Notes under the pieces: model-generated | Told to the model about the DNA's origin: nothing | Databases searched by the model: none | What the model saw: the letters and a program-made list of their open reading frames with translations, nothing else | From: Acidimicrobiaceae bacterium | Lineage (GTDB): Bacteria; Actinomycetota; Acidimicrobiia; Acidimicrobiales; UBA10347 | DNA: 10,846 nucleotides | Direction of reading: 5' to 3' | Assembly (NCBI GenBank): GCA_003485885.1 | Contig: DNHM01000555.1 | Span: 1 to 10,846 of the forward strand | In this document: piece after piece, positions 1 to 7,054 of the stretch | Numbering within the stretch: position 1 is the first letter of the stretch | Layout of the letters: each line of letters begins with the position of its first letter | Translations under genes and position numbers: made by a program

Positions 1-115
1 ACGGCTCAGCCGCTGCCAGGGCCAGACCGCTCCGAGCTATTGGAGCTTGTCTCGTAACTGTCCGCGTCGGCAACGATGTACCTTCCTTCGTAAGCCCGAG
101 AGTTGACGTCGCCCG

Positions 116-619
116 CTAGTTCGGCGAGCGCAGTTCCACGACAGGGATGGGGCGCTCGGTGCGCGCCTGGTAGCCAGCAAAGGTTGCGTTCATCCCGGCT
201 ACCCATTCGAATACGTCGTCGCGTTCGGCTCCGGAAAGGACCACCGCGGCCGCTGTTTGTGGTGATGCATCGTAGCTTCCGCCGTATTCGACCATGACTT
301 CGGGATGCGCCACCAGGTTGTGATACCAGGCGGGGTGAGCGACGGCTCCACCTTTCGAGGCAATGATGAAGAACCGACCGTCGCGTTCAAAGAACATCAA
401 CGGGACGGTGCGCTGTTTGCCCGACTTGGCTCCTGTAGTAGTGAGCAACATCCATGGGTATTTGTCGAGATCGTTTGGCATCTGGCCGCCATTTTCTCGA
501 AACGTCTGAATGAACGCCTGGTTGTAACGTTTTGTCGCTTCGCCGGGGCCGGCCTCGGACCGAATGTCATCGACCAGAACACCAAGGTTCTGCCGGTTCA
601 GCTCTGGGACTTCGTCCAT
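116..619 (-). CDS. Deazaflavin (F420)-dependent nitroreductase/quinone reductase family protein (Ddn-like)
   Basis: Predicted 167-residue cytoplasmic protein of the Ddn family, split beta-barrel proteins that in actinobacteria use reduced F420 to reduce quinones, nitro compounds or activated double bonds. The family pattern is clear: LLTTTGAKSGK (about residues 58-68), then TVPLMFF and an IASKGG turn, then HPAWYHNL (about 95-102), and a C-terminal YQARTERPIPVVEL (about 150-163). These are the usual F420-contact and closing segments. The length is slightly above the typical 130-150 because of an N-terminal stretch of about 45 residues. A GTG at 625 would overlap the upstream TGA, but ATG at 619 is preferred because GCAGGA (633-628, minus strand) sits 8 nt before it. 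The stop of the amidohydrolase gene lies 2 nt upstream, so the two genes are probably co-transcribed and translationally coupled. The substrate cannot be read from the sequence. Family is confident; actual F420 use is inferred from the family. Confidence 0.88.
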   Translation of the reverse strand: MDEVPELNRQNLGVLVDDIRSEAGPGEATKRYNQAFIQTFRENGGQMPNDLDKYPWMLLTTTGAKSGKQRTVPLMFFERDGRFFIIASKGGAVAHPAWYHNLVAHPEVMVEYGGSYDASPQTAAAVVLSGAERDDVFEWVAGMNATFAGYQARTERPIPVVELRSPN

Positions 620-621
620 GT

Positions 622-2346
622 TCACTGTCCTGCTTTCTGTGCGCCGCGTACGAGTCGGCCCGGGGTTGCCCCCGTGGACTCGGAATTGCTAGCAACCTCG
701 ATGCCACTCACGAATGTGTGGTCGATACCGGTCACCTTCTGCATCAGCCGGTTGCCGCCTGCGGGCAGGTCGCCGACGATGGTTGGGGCATGCAACGTGA
801 GAGCGTCGAAATCGATCACGTTGATGTCGGCCTTGTAGCCCGGTGTCAGCAGTCCTCGGTCCATGAAGCCGACGGTCTCCGCTGTCGCCCTGGCCTGTTT
901 CGCAACAATGGTTTCGAGAGGGATACGGCCGTGGGGTCGGTCGCGGCCCCACCATTGCATCAGGGTGGTGGGGAAGCTGACATCGCAGATGGTGCCGACG
1001 TGCGCGCCGCCGTCGGACAATCCAGGAACGGCGGCGTCGTGCAGAATTTGTTCGCGCACAGAGTCGAGGTTCCCATCGACGTAATTGACGGTTGGCACAT
1101 AGATCATTGCCGTGCCGTCGCGTTCGAGCAGCAGGTCGTAGGCGAGCACTGCCGGATCAGCGCCGGTTCGTTCGGCGATGGCTGCGAGTGACGTTGAGGC
1201 GTCAGGCTCGTAGTCCGGCGGATCACCAAGCGGGTACATGATGTGCCATTTGGTGACGAGCCGCGAGCCAATGATGGGGGACTCCTTGTCGACGATGACG
1301 TTGTCGAGAATCGCGGAGCGTACCTCGTCTCGGCGCAGCGCTTCGACCCGCTCGGCTAGTGGCAGGTGAGCGATTGCCTTGTAGGCCTCGCAGTGCATGA
1401 ACGGGTTCAGCGTTCCCTGGTGACCCATGAGGAGTCCAACGGCTCGTGCTCCGACCTGGCCTCGCATGACGACGCCCTCGGCGGTTGCCTGCGACATCGC
1501 GTCGAGCGTCCTGCGCCACTGGTCAGGGCGACCCTTGGCCTGGGCCACCGACATTGACACCGGTCGACCGCTACGCGCCCCCATTGCTTTGGCGAGTGCG
1601 AACTCTTGGTCGAAATCGACCAGGTCACTGATGATCTGGATAACACCCTTACCAGCGGCGCCGAGGGCTTCGGCGATGCCGATCATCTCGTCGCGCTCAG
1701 CTTGCAGCGTGGGGGTGTATTCACCGGTCGATGCTCGATGGTTCAGCGAACGTGATGAGGTAAACCCAATGGCGCCGGCTTCCACGGCACGACGGGCGAT
1801 CTCAGCCATCTGTGCGATGTCATCGGGCGTGGCTGGCTCCCGAGCGACACCCCGGTCACCCATGACGTTGACTCGAACCGCGGCATGGGGTAGCTGAGCC
1901 CCCAGATCGATGTCATAACTTCGGCCATCGAGGAAGTCGAGGTACTCCTCGAACGACTCCCAGGCCCAGGGCAGGCCCTCGTGCAACGCCGTGCCGGGGA
2001 TATCCTCGACACCTTCCATGAGACGGATGAGCCGTTCATGATCTGACGGCCGTACCGGTGCAAAACCGACGCCGCAGTTGCCCATGACGATGGTGGTTAC
2101 GCCATGCCAGCTCGAAGGGGCGAGCTGGCTATCCCAGGTCGCCTGGCCGTCATAGTGCGTGTGGATGTCGACGAAGCCGGGTTGGACGAGCTTGCCGTCT
2201 GCGGCAACTTCGCGATGGCCAGTGCCTGACACCTGGCCAACTTCGGTGACGACACCATTGGAGACCGCGACATCGGCGGTCCTTCGGTCAGAGCCGCTTC
2301 CGTCAATGACGGTGCCGCCGCGGATGACGAGGTCATGCTCACTCAT
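622..2346 (-). CDS. D-aminoacylase-like amidohydrolase (N-acyl-D-amino-acid deacylase family)
   Basis: Predicted 574-residue metal-dependent hydrolase of the amidohydrolase superfamily, closest in pattern to N-acyl-D-amino-acid deacylases. Visible features: the N-terminal beta-sandwich start DLVIRGGTVIDGSG; the metal motif VDIHTHYDGQ with H62 and H64; GVTTIVMGNCG with Cys91 in the place of the metal-bridging Cys of D-aminoacylases; SDGGAHVG with Asp445; and a C-terminal GLLTPGYKADINVID, where the sandwich closes. The length suits the longer actinobacterial branch (about 550-610) better than the roughly 480-residue classical enzymes. The two histidines that classical D-aminoacylases place on central strands are not evident: the corresponding stretches appear to read IQIISDLVD and VSMSVAQAKG. 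Deacylation of D-amino acids is therefore not assured; a cyclic amide or carbamate is possible. ATG at 2346 has AAGGGG 10 nt upstream. The stop abuts the Ddn-like gene; the MFS gene lies 144 nt upstream on the same strand. Confidence 0.88.
   Translation of the reverse strand: MSEHDLVIRGGTVIDGSGSDRRTADVAVSNGVVTEVGQVSGTGHREVAADGKLVQPGFVDIHTHYDGQATWDSQLAPSSWHGVTTIVMGNCGVGFAPVRPSDHERLIRLMEGVEDIPGTALHEGLPWAWESFEEYLDFLDGRSYDIDLGAQLPHAAVRVNVMGDRGVAREPATPDDIAQMAEIARRAVEAGAIGFTSSRSLNHRASTGEYTPTLQAERDEMIGIAEALGAAGKGVIQIISDLVDFDQEFALAKAMGARSGRPVSMSVAQAKGRPDQWRRTLDAMSQATAEGVVMRGQVGARAVGLLMGHQGTLNPFMHCEAYKAIAHLPLAERVEALRRDEVRSAILDNVIVDKESPIIGSRLVTKWHIMYPLGDPPDYEPDASTSLAAIAERTGADPAVLAYDLLLERDGTAMIYVPTVNYVDGNLDSVREQILHDAAVPGLSDGGAHVGTICDVSFPTTLMQWWGRDRPHGRIPLETIVAKQARATAETVGFMDRGLLTPGYKADINVIDFDALTLHAPTIVGDLPAGGNRLMQKVTGIDHTFVSGIEVASNSESTGATPGRLVRGAQKAGQ
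628..633 (-). promoter_or_regulatory. Ribosome binding site deciding the Ddn-like gene start
   Basis: On the minus strand GCAGGA lies inside the last codons of the amidohydrolase gene, 8 nt before ATG at 619 but only 2 nt before the alternative GTG at 625. The spacing favours ATG 619 and indicates that ribosomes finishing the amidohydrolase could restart on the next gene. Confidence 0.5.
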
Positions 2347-2384
2347 CTGTCTGTTTCCCCTTGGTCAGATGTGGGACTAACGGA

Positions 2385-2414
2385 AACCTACTGCGTGCCG
2401 CTGGTTCTGGCCAA
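2385..2414 (-). promoter_or_regulatory. Candidate promoter of the amidohydrolase gene
   Basis: On the minus strand TTGGCC (2414-2409) is followed after 18 nt by TAGGTT (2390-2385), which fits the actinobacterial TANNNT -10 pattern. It lies about 39 nt upstream of the amidohydrolase ATG, leaving room for the AAGGGG ribosome site. The -35 match is 4 of 6. This is pattern matching only and such hits occur by chance. Confidence 0.25.
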
Positions 2415-2450
2415 CGCACATTGGTTGCTCGCTGACGACGCTGTCTCACA

Positions 2451-2475
2451 AGCGAACCGTACTCAATGGTTCGCT
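2451..2475 (-). terminator. Perfect 8-bp stem-loop after the MFS gene (terminator or operator)
   Basis: AGCGAACC (2451-2458) and GGTTCGCT (2468-2475) are perfect reverse complements around a 9-nt loop. On the minus strand the stem begins 15 nt after the MFS stop codon, a normal place for a terminator, and a G-U pair could extend it by one. No U-tract follows, so it is not a classical intrinsic terminator; U-poor stems are often seen in high-GC actinobacteria. The same dyad could instead be a dimeric repressor site upstream of the amidohydrolase gene. Confidence 0.45.
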
Positions 2476-2490
2476 CGTCGAAGGGGGCTG

Positions 2491-3720
2491 TCAGGCGTTC
2501 ATATCGACGACTTCACGATGGCGCCAGATCCACACTGTGAGAACGGCGATGCCAGCCAAAGCGTTGAATGCAAGCGCCCGGCTTGGGCCGATCTGTTCGG
2601 CTAGTTCGCCAAGCGCGTACATGCCTACCGGCAGCCCTCCGATTGCCATAGACAGCAGTCCGAGTGCCCGACCTCGGGCTTCTTCGGGAACTGCAGCGAC
2701 GGCGAGTGTTGATTGGGTGGAGCCGAAGAAGCCGCTGCCGATGCCAGAGCCGATGATGAGCGCGAGCGCAAGGCCGTACTGCGAGCTGAGTGCGAATGGC
2801 ACGACAAGAGCGAGCGCAGCGAACAGCCCCACCAGGTACACGACTCCGCGTCGTCGAGGTTGCAGCCGGGCGAAGATAAGCGAACCCACCATCATGCCGA
2901 TCCCGGTTCCAGCCAGCAACAGACCGACAAGAAACGCCGAGGCGTCAAGGTCTTCGGCCAATACGGGGATGATGGGGAAGTAGGCAAACAGGAAGAAGTT
3001 CGCGATAACGGTGACACCCAGAATGCCGACAAGGGGACGATTGGTACGAAGCATGCGAACGCCTTCGACAAGGTCGTGGACCGGATGTTTGCTGGCGGTT
3101 CGGCGTGTCGTCGCGGGGGTTGTCACCGGGGCGAGGGCAGCCAGGGCGAGCAGCAAGAACCCAGCGATACAGAAGTATGACGCGCCGATGCCAACGGCAT
3201 CGACCGCATATCCACCGATGAGTGCACCGAGAACCATGCCCATCGAGAGACTGAGAGATTCCATCGCCATGGCACTGTCGAGACGTGCCTCGCCGACCAG
3301 ATCAAAGACGAGCGCTCGTCGGCTCGTCATGTCGGTCACCCATCCAATGCCCACAAGAAACATGTAGACGTACAGCATCCACACCTCGAGTCGGTCGGAG
3401 TTCACCAGAACACCGATCACAACGGTGAGCGGGATCAGCGCCAGAAGCTGAACACGAACGGTCACCAGGCGATCGAAGCGATCCGAGATCACGCCGCCCA
3501 AAACTCCGCCGAGAAGTAGCGGCGCGTAGAGGACGGTGCCAGCCAGTTGCACCATACGAGGCGAGCCAGTCATGTCATTCACCAGATAGGTGCCAAGAAA
3601 CGCAACGCCCCAACGGCAGAGATGCCACAACAGCCCGCACGCCCACGCATATCCGAAGTGGCGTGTCGAGAAGACTGCAAACGGCTTTGCCGCCGGCTCT
3701 GTCTGGTTAACGACGGTCAC
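2491..3720 (-). CDS. Major facilitator superfamily transporter (MFS_3 / EntS-like type)
   Basis: Predicted 409-residue inner-membrane transporter with about 12 hydrophobic segments, split by a hydrophilic central loop at roughly residues 200-226. The motif-A region GGVLGGVISDRFDRLVTVR (about 71-89) follows the second membrane segment, with D80 and R81 in the expected places. VPEEARGRALGLLSM (about 344-358) resembles the matching loop of the C-terminal half in MFS_3 proteins such as the enterobactin exporter EntS. That family is mostly efflux, but direction and substrate cannot be told here. Translation starts at GTG 3720; no good Shine-Dalgarno lies at normal spacing (GAGG is only 2 nt away), and TACGTT sits 8 nt upstream, so a leaderless start is possible. 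The gene is divergent from the D-2-hydroxyacid dehydrogenase gene and precedes the amidohydrolase gene on its own strand, so it may carry that pathway's substrate or product. Confidence 0.9.
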   Translation of the reverse strand: MTVVNQTEPAAKPFAVFSTRHFGYAWACGLLWHLCRWGVAFLGTYLVNDMTGSPRMVQLAGTVLYAPLLLGGVLGGVISDRFDRLVTVRVQLLALIPLTVVIGVLVNSDRLEVWMLYVYMFLVGIGWVTDMTSRRALVFDLVGEARLDSAMAMESLSLSMGMVLGALIGGYAVDAVGIGASYFCIAGFLLLALAALAPVTTPATTRRTASKHPVHDLVEGVRMLRTNRPLVGILGVTVIANFFLFAYFPIIPVLAEDLDASAFLVGLLLAGTGIGMMVGSLIFARLQPRRRGVVYLVGLFAALALVVPFALSSQYGLALALIIGSGIGSGFFGSTQSTLAVAAVPEEARGRALGLLSMAIGGLPVGMYALGELAEQIGPSRALAFNALAGIAVLTVWIWRHREVVDMNA

Positions 3721-3892
3721 GACCTCGAAACGTACTCGGCGTGGCCCTGCCGACCGCCATCGCGACCAACGAGCTCCAACCGAAAGAAGTAGACACGTTG
3801 TTCGCTCCTCGGATGACTGGGCCTAGCGAGCTTGGGGGAGAGGTGGTCGAACGACTGATGGGTGGTACTGATGTCGCTCATCTTGCCTCGAT

Positions 3893-3916
3893 CACGCTGC
3901 GTGCGACATGCTGTCG
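3893..3916 (+). promoter_or_regulatory. Two contiguous inverted repeats upstream of the dehydrogenase gene (candidate operator)
   Basis: CACGC-T-GCGTG (3893-3903) is followed at once by CGACA-TGC-TGTCG (3904-3916), both perfect dyads. They lie in the 225-nt divergent region between the MFS and dehydrogenase genes, 29 nt before the dehydrogenase ATG. Dyads of this size and place are typical of binding sites for dimeric regulators, and one bound protein could control both genes. No regulator gene is in the window. A 5'-UTR hairpin is the alternative. Confidence 0.35.
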
Positions 3917-3933
3917 ATCTTCGTTACCGCCCT

Positions 3934-3939
3934 GAGGAG
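3934..3939 (+). promoter_or_regulatory. Ribosome binding site deciding the dehydrogenase start
   Basis: GAGGAG lies 6 nt before ATG 3946. It is the strongest Shine-Dalgarno sequence in the window and rules in favour of this start over the in-frame upstream ATG at 3862, which would add 28 residues unlike the family. Confidence 0.75.
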
Positions 3940-3945
3940 CAGATC

Positions 3946-5001
3946 ATGAAGGTTGCAGTGCAAGCAAGTCCATGGAGTCGAGTCGACATGCTCGAGGCCG
4001 CTGGCTTCGAAGTAGTCGAGGCCCCGATCAGCACCGAAGACGAGTTCATTGATCTGCTGCGTGATGCCGACGGCGCCACGATCAGCACCAGGCCACTGAC
4101 CAACCGTCGCGTGCTCGAGGCATGTCCCAAGCTCAAGGTGGTCAGTCGCATGGGCGTCGGCGTCGACTCGATAGACCTGGCTGCAGCAGCCGAGTTGGGC
4201 ATCTTGGCGTGCAACGTGCCGGGCGTGAACACAGCAGAGGTTGCCGACCACGCCATGGCCATGCTCCTAGCCCTGACCCGTCGGCTTCCTGATTCAATCC
4301 GTACCACCCGAGAGGGAGCTTGGAGTTCAGACAGCGCTCTCACCGTGCATTATCTGGAGTCGGTGCGTCGTATCGCCGGTCATACGGTCGGCATCATTGG
4401 ATTCGGCGATATTGGCCGTGCGTTCGCCAATCGAGTGAGGGGTTTCGGACCGGCTCGCATTGTGGCCGCCGACCCGCACGTGCACCCGACAACCGCCGAG
4501 ACGATGGGTGTTGATCTGCTGCCGCTCGACGAGATGTTGGCCGTTTCCGACTATGTGAGCATCCATTGTTCTTCGACGGTCGAGACCCGCCATCTGATCA
4601 ACGCCGACACCTTGGCTTTGATGAAACCCACGTCGATTTTGGTGAACACATCCCGAGGTCCGGTCGTTGATGGAGCGGCGCTGGCCGACGCTCTTGCTGC
4701 CGGCACCATCGAAGCGGCAGCGCTCGATGTGACCGAGGTGGAGCCGATCCCGTCCGATGACCGTTTGTTACAGTTATCCAACTGCATCGTGACTCCGCAT
4801 GTTGCGGGTTTCTCGCCGACGTTTCTTGACCAGTGCACGGCTCGGCAGACAGAGAACGTGATCCGGGTACTCACCGGCGAGGCTGCGCCGCACGGTCTGG
4901 CCAACCCCGAGGTCATCAAGACGATCGCGGTGATGCGAGCCAGCGGCAACGCAGGCCGATGGGAAGGTGTACCCGACTTCTCGACCGCACTCCCGCTCTA
5001 G
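3946..5001 (+). CDS. D-isomer-specific 2-hydroxyacid dehydrogenase (phosphoglycerate dehydrogenase-like)
   Basis: Predicted 351-residue cytoplasmic NAD(P)-dependent oxidoreductase that interconverts a D-2-hydroxyacid and its 2-oxoacid. The substrate-binding half holds VSRMGVGVDSIDLAAA (about 66-81). The Rossmann domain starts at GHTVGIIGFGDIG (145-157), followed by the family signature around VNTSRGPVVDGAAL (233-246). The catalytic triad is visible: Arg237 in NTSRG, Glu266 in VTEVEP and His285 in TPHVAG. An aspartate near 176 at the end of beta-2 (VAADPH) suggests NAD preference. The protein lacks the C-terminal ACT domain of long SerA proteins, so serine synthesis is not indicated; its catabolic neighbours suggest a dedicated hydroxyacid. 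The start is ATG 3946, set by GAGGAG 6 nt upstream. The gene is divergent from the MFS gene and followed on the same strand by an unrecognised gene. Family assignment is firm, substrate unknown. Confidence 0.93.
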   Translation: MKVAVQASPWSRVDMLEAAGFEVVEAPISTEDEFIDLLRDADGATISTRPLTNRRVLEACPKLKVVSRMGVGVDSIDLAAAAELGILACNVPGVNTAEVADHAMAMLLALTRRLPDSIRTTREGAWSSDSALTVHYLESVRRIAGHTVGIIGFGDIGRAFANRVRGFGPARIVAADPHVHPTTAETMGVDLLPLDEMLAVSDYVSIHCSSTVETRHLINADTLALMKPTSILVNTSRGPVVDGAALADALAAGTIEAAALDVTEVEPIPSDDRLLQLSNCIVTPHVAGFSPTFLDQCTARQTENVIRVLTGEAAPHGLANPEVIKTIAVMRASGNAGRWEGVPDFSTALPL

Positions 5002-5056
5002 CGACCTGGGCGTAAGGCCCGCAACTCTCCGCCGGCGATCGTGTCGACAGCAGGGA

Positions 5057-5884
5057 GTGATCGGAGCGGGACCTGATCAAGCGACGGGTCACACGGGCTT
5101 GCGTTCGACGAGCCGCCATAACGTAGTGAAGGCCTCAGGCAGAGTCGTCGGATACGCGGTCGCTACAGGGGAGACCCGGTTATCGGACCCAGCCGGGGCC
5201 CGAGGCCATGTTGCCGCCGCCTGTCCAGCCTCGGTACCCGGACCCACACGTGCATCCGCTGGCGACTTCCTGCTGTCTGAGTTAGTGGGTCTTCTGCCCG
5301 ATATCTCGACCGGTGAGCTGATCGCCCCCGCTACGACGATGGAAACGTTTGCACGCACGTATAAGCCGATGCTGGATTGGTCGCGCATGCAGCGGCTGAC
5401 TGTCACCGCTCTCGATGACCAATCAAAACGAGCCGACCGGGTCGGTGGGTACAACGAGTCGATTCTGTGTCTGGCGGCCAATGTGCTCGCGGTTGAGGCA
5501 GTGGATTCCGACGACCGTTTCAATTGGGGGCCACTCTCGGGTCAACACGAGGTCGCCATGGACGAGATGGACGAATGGGCAACGGAGACCCTGCGAGTAG
5601 AGCCTGAACCTATTATCGGCATGCAACGGTTTCTAGCCCAGGACCCTCAGATCGATGCACTGCGAACTAACGGCGCACTTGGAGTCGAGGTTGTGGCCGG
5701 TCTCTCCCATGAAGACCTTGTCACCGATACCGCGGTATGGACAGAAGTGATCGGCCGGCTGGAACGACCTCGAACGTCGCGTCGCCCTGTTCACAATCCA
5801 CGAGTGCCCTTCGTTACGCCCTGGACGCGTGAGGACCCATTGGCTCGAGCGCAACGAGAGCTGCGGGAACGTCGACAGGGATAG
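5057..5884 (+). CDS. Hypothetical protein, start uncertain
   Basis: I do not recognise this protein. The frame is open from inside the dehydrogenase gene to TAG 5882-5884. GTG 5057 is given as the first in-frame start after the dehydrogenase stop, but no in-frame start has a well-spaced Shine-Dalgarno. From about 5270 onward the translation looks like a real soluble protein: predicted helices, many acidic residues, and a block with Trp, Gly, His and Met-Asp-Glu repeats (nt 5519-5581, FNWGPLSGQHEVAMDEMDEW). A Pro/Arg-rich tail closes it. The part encoded by 5057-5270 is poor in predicted structure and rich in rare codons (AGA, TTA, ACA, GTA), so the true start may be GTG 5285 or ATG 5339, or the gene may have lost its 5' part. 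There is no membrane segment, signal peptide or catalytic motif I can name. It would share a transcript with the dehydrogenase gene and ends at a likely bidirectional terminator. Confidence 0.45.
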   Translation: MIGAGPDQATGHTGLRSTSRHNVVKASGRVVGYAVATGETRLSDPAGARGHVAAACPASVPGPTRASAGDFLLSELVGLLPDISTGELIAPATTMETFARTYKPMLDWSRMQRLTVTALDDQSKRADRVGGYNESILCLAANVLAVEAVDSDDRFNWGPLSGQHEVAMDEMDEWATETLRVEPEPIIGMQRFLAQDPQIDALRTNGALGVEVVAGLSHEDLVTDTAVWTEVIGRLERPRTSRRPVHNPRVPFVTPWTREDPLARAQRELRERRQG

Positions 5885-5886
5885 TC

Positions 5887-5915
5887 GCCGCTGTCCGAGC
5901 GACAGCCACGGCGGC
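5887..5915. terminator. Stem-loop between convergent genes (likely bidirectional terminator)
   Basis: GCTGTC (5890-5895) and GACAGC (5901-5906) form a perfect 6-bp stem with the 5-nt loop CGAGC, extendable by GCC (5887-5889) with GGC (5910-5912) across a small bulge. It fills the 31-nt gap between the stop of the plus-strand hypothetical gene (5884) and that of the minus-strand PhyH gene (5916). Position and symmetry suit termination from both sides; there is no U-tract on either strand. Confidence 0.5.
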
Positions 5916-7049
5916 TCAGATACTGAGGTCGAGCAGGTTGTAGTCGTGGAGTTGATCTCGGGCGTCGTCGTTCCACTCAAAAGTGCAACCTGCGAGAGGT
6001 TCGTAGTTGAACGGTGTTTCATCGGGTCGCCGCTGACCCCGTGCAGCGATTGCCCACCCGATCATCTCGGATCGTTTGGCGACGCGCTGCTCGTCGAGTG
6101 GTCCGACCATCCCGTGGATACCAGCGCCGGTCGCTCCGATCACGGAGTTGCGACGATGGAAGCCCAGGTTGAAGGTGACTCGTGGTTCGCTGCTGGTATT
6201 GGCGAAGGAACCGTGGATGGCTTGCCGGTTCACGATCGCAACATCGCCGGGAGCACACACCAGCGGCACTGCATCAGGCAATCGCTGACTTCCGGCCTCG
6301 GCGGCCAGCGATGCAAGATCGACATGGCGCTGTTTGTGAGTGCCTGGCAGAATCCATACACCATTTTCGGGTTCGCAGCCATAGAGCTGAGCCATGAAGT
6401 TGTAGCCGTGGGTGCCTTGATCCCAGTCTGGTGATTCCCAGTGGGTCACACCATCGCGATGCCACGCCACTGATGGACCAACACCGGGATCCTTGATGAA
6501 GATGGCTTCGTTGAATGGCACAAAGTCGTCGCCGTTGAGGGCAGCGCTGATCCCCAAAAGGTCGGGATGGCCGTAAAGGCGCAGGTGAGCGTCGCAGAAC
6601 TGCAGGGTTCCGAGAACCACGTAGACGACTTCTTCGGGTGCACCGTCGGCGAGGTTTGGTTCATGCATTTTGATCGGATGTCGGCCATGGGAGGCTGCGG
6701 TTCCGCCAAGTGGATCGCTCAGCGCCCGTCCCCATTGGACGGTGCGTGCCTCGACTCCTGAACCCACAGCCAGGTTGCCGTCGATATCGACATCCGAACC
6801 CTTGTGGCTGGGTAGCCGCCGACGGAAGTCTTCGAAACCGACACGTAGGTCGTCGATTTCGTCGCTGTCTATGAGGCCTTCGAAGACGTAGAACCCGGTG
6901 CGCCAATATGCCTCAACGATCTCGGGATGCAACGCACGGTCTCCTACGAACCGGACCGGTCCTCGATTCCCATACTCAAGCGCCCGCCGCCGACCATCAG
7001 CGCAGTATTCAGCGAGTGCTTCCAACTCTTCGTCGGTATCGATGTGCAT
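5916..7049 (-). CDS. Phytanoyl-CoA dioxygenase (PhyH) family non-haem iron oxygenase
   Basis: Predicted 377-residue cytoplasmic Fe(II)- and 2-oxoglutarate-dependent hydroxylase of the PhyH family. The iron-binding facial triad is visible as H197 and D199 in AWHRDGVTHW and H279 in AIHGSFANTS. R290 in EPRVTFNLGF is the expected 2-oxoglutarate carboxylate ligand, and NGVWILPGTHKQRH (229-242) is the usual turn before the last core strands. The N-terminal 50 residues contain ALHPEIVEAYWRTGFYVFEGLI, the common PhyH entry helix. Members hydroxylate acyl-CoAs, free acids, amino acids or secondary metabolites, so the substrate is open; the acyl-CoA ligase gene just upstream makes a CoA ester or its acid plausible. 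ATG 7049 has no Shine-Dalgarno; promoter-like hexamers lie just before it, so it may be leaderless. It is preceded by a 122-nt gap with a stem-loop at the ligase stop, which suggests partial separation from the ligase transcript. Confidence 0.9.
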   Translation of the reverse strand: MHIDTDEELEALAEYCADGRRRALEYGNRGPVRFVGDRALHPEIVEAYWRTGFYVFEGLIDSDEIDDLRVGFEDFRRRLPSHKGSDVDIDGNLAVGSGVEARTVQWGRALSDPLGGTAASHGRHPIKMHEPNLADGAPEEVVYVVLGTLQFCDAHLRLYGHPDLLGISAALNGDDFVPFNEAIFIKDPGVGPSVAWHRDGVTHWESPDWDQGTHGYNFMAQLYGCEPENGVWILPGTHKQRHVDLASLAAEAGSQRLPDAVPLVCAPGDVAIVNRQAIHGSFANTSSEPRVTFNLGFHRRNSVIGATGAGIHGMVGPLDEQRVAKRSEMIGWAIAARGQRRPDETPFNYEPLAGCTFEWNDDARDQLHDYNLLDLSI

Positions 7050-7054
7050 ATGCC

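Noticed and set aside
29..46. Possible terminator GCTCC-N8-GGAGC beyond the Ddn-like gene.
   Set aside because: Only 5 bp with an 8-nt loop, no U-tract, and 70 nt from the stop. I see nothing else supportable in 1-115.
305..1191. Long plus-strand open frames (305-838 and 532-1191).
   Set aside because: They are antisense to the Ddn-like and amidohydrolase genes, and their translations have no domain pattern.
2469..3811. Near-identical 12-mers GTTCGCTCGTCG (2469-2480) and GTTCGCTCCTCG (3800-3811) in two intergenic regions.
   Set aside because: An 11 of 12 match found after scanning is not far from chance, and the second copy does not sit in an equivalent dyad.
3883..3912. Promoter for the dehydrogenase gene from TTGCCT (3883-3888) with CATGCT (3907-3912).
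   Set aside because: The -10 element matches only 3 of 6 positions and is not a TANNNT box.
3862..3945. In-frame upstream start for the dehydrogenase (ATG 3862).
   Set aside because: The added 28 residues do not resemble the family, while ATG 3946 has GAGGAG at 6 nt and begins with the usual first strand.
5008..5020. Small hairpin GGGC-GTAAG-GCCC after the dehydrogenase stop.
   Set aside because: A 4-bp stem is expected often by chance in GC-rich DNA.
4967..5056. ATG 4967 as start of the hypothetical gene.
   Set aside because: It lies inside the dehydrogenase gene and encodes Ser/Arg-rich sequence typical of a shadow frame.
5089..5523. Minus-strand open frame of 144 codons under the hypothetical gene.
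   Set aside because: Its composition is Ser/Arg/Ala-rich shadow sequence; the plus frame looks far more protein-like over 5270-5523.
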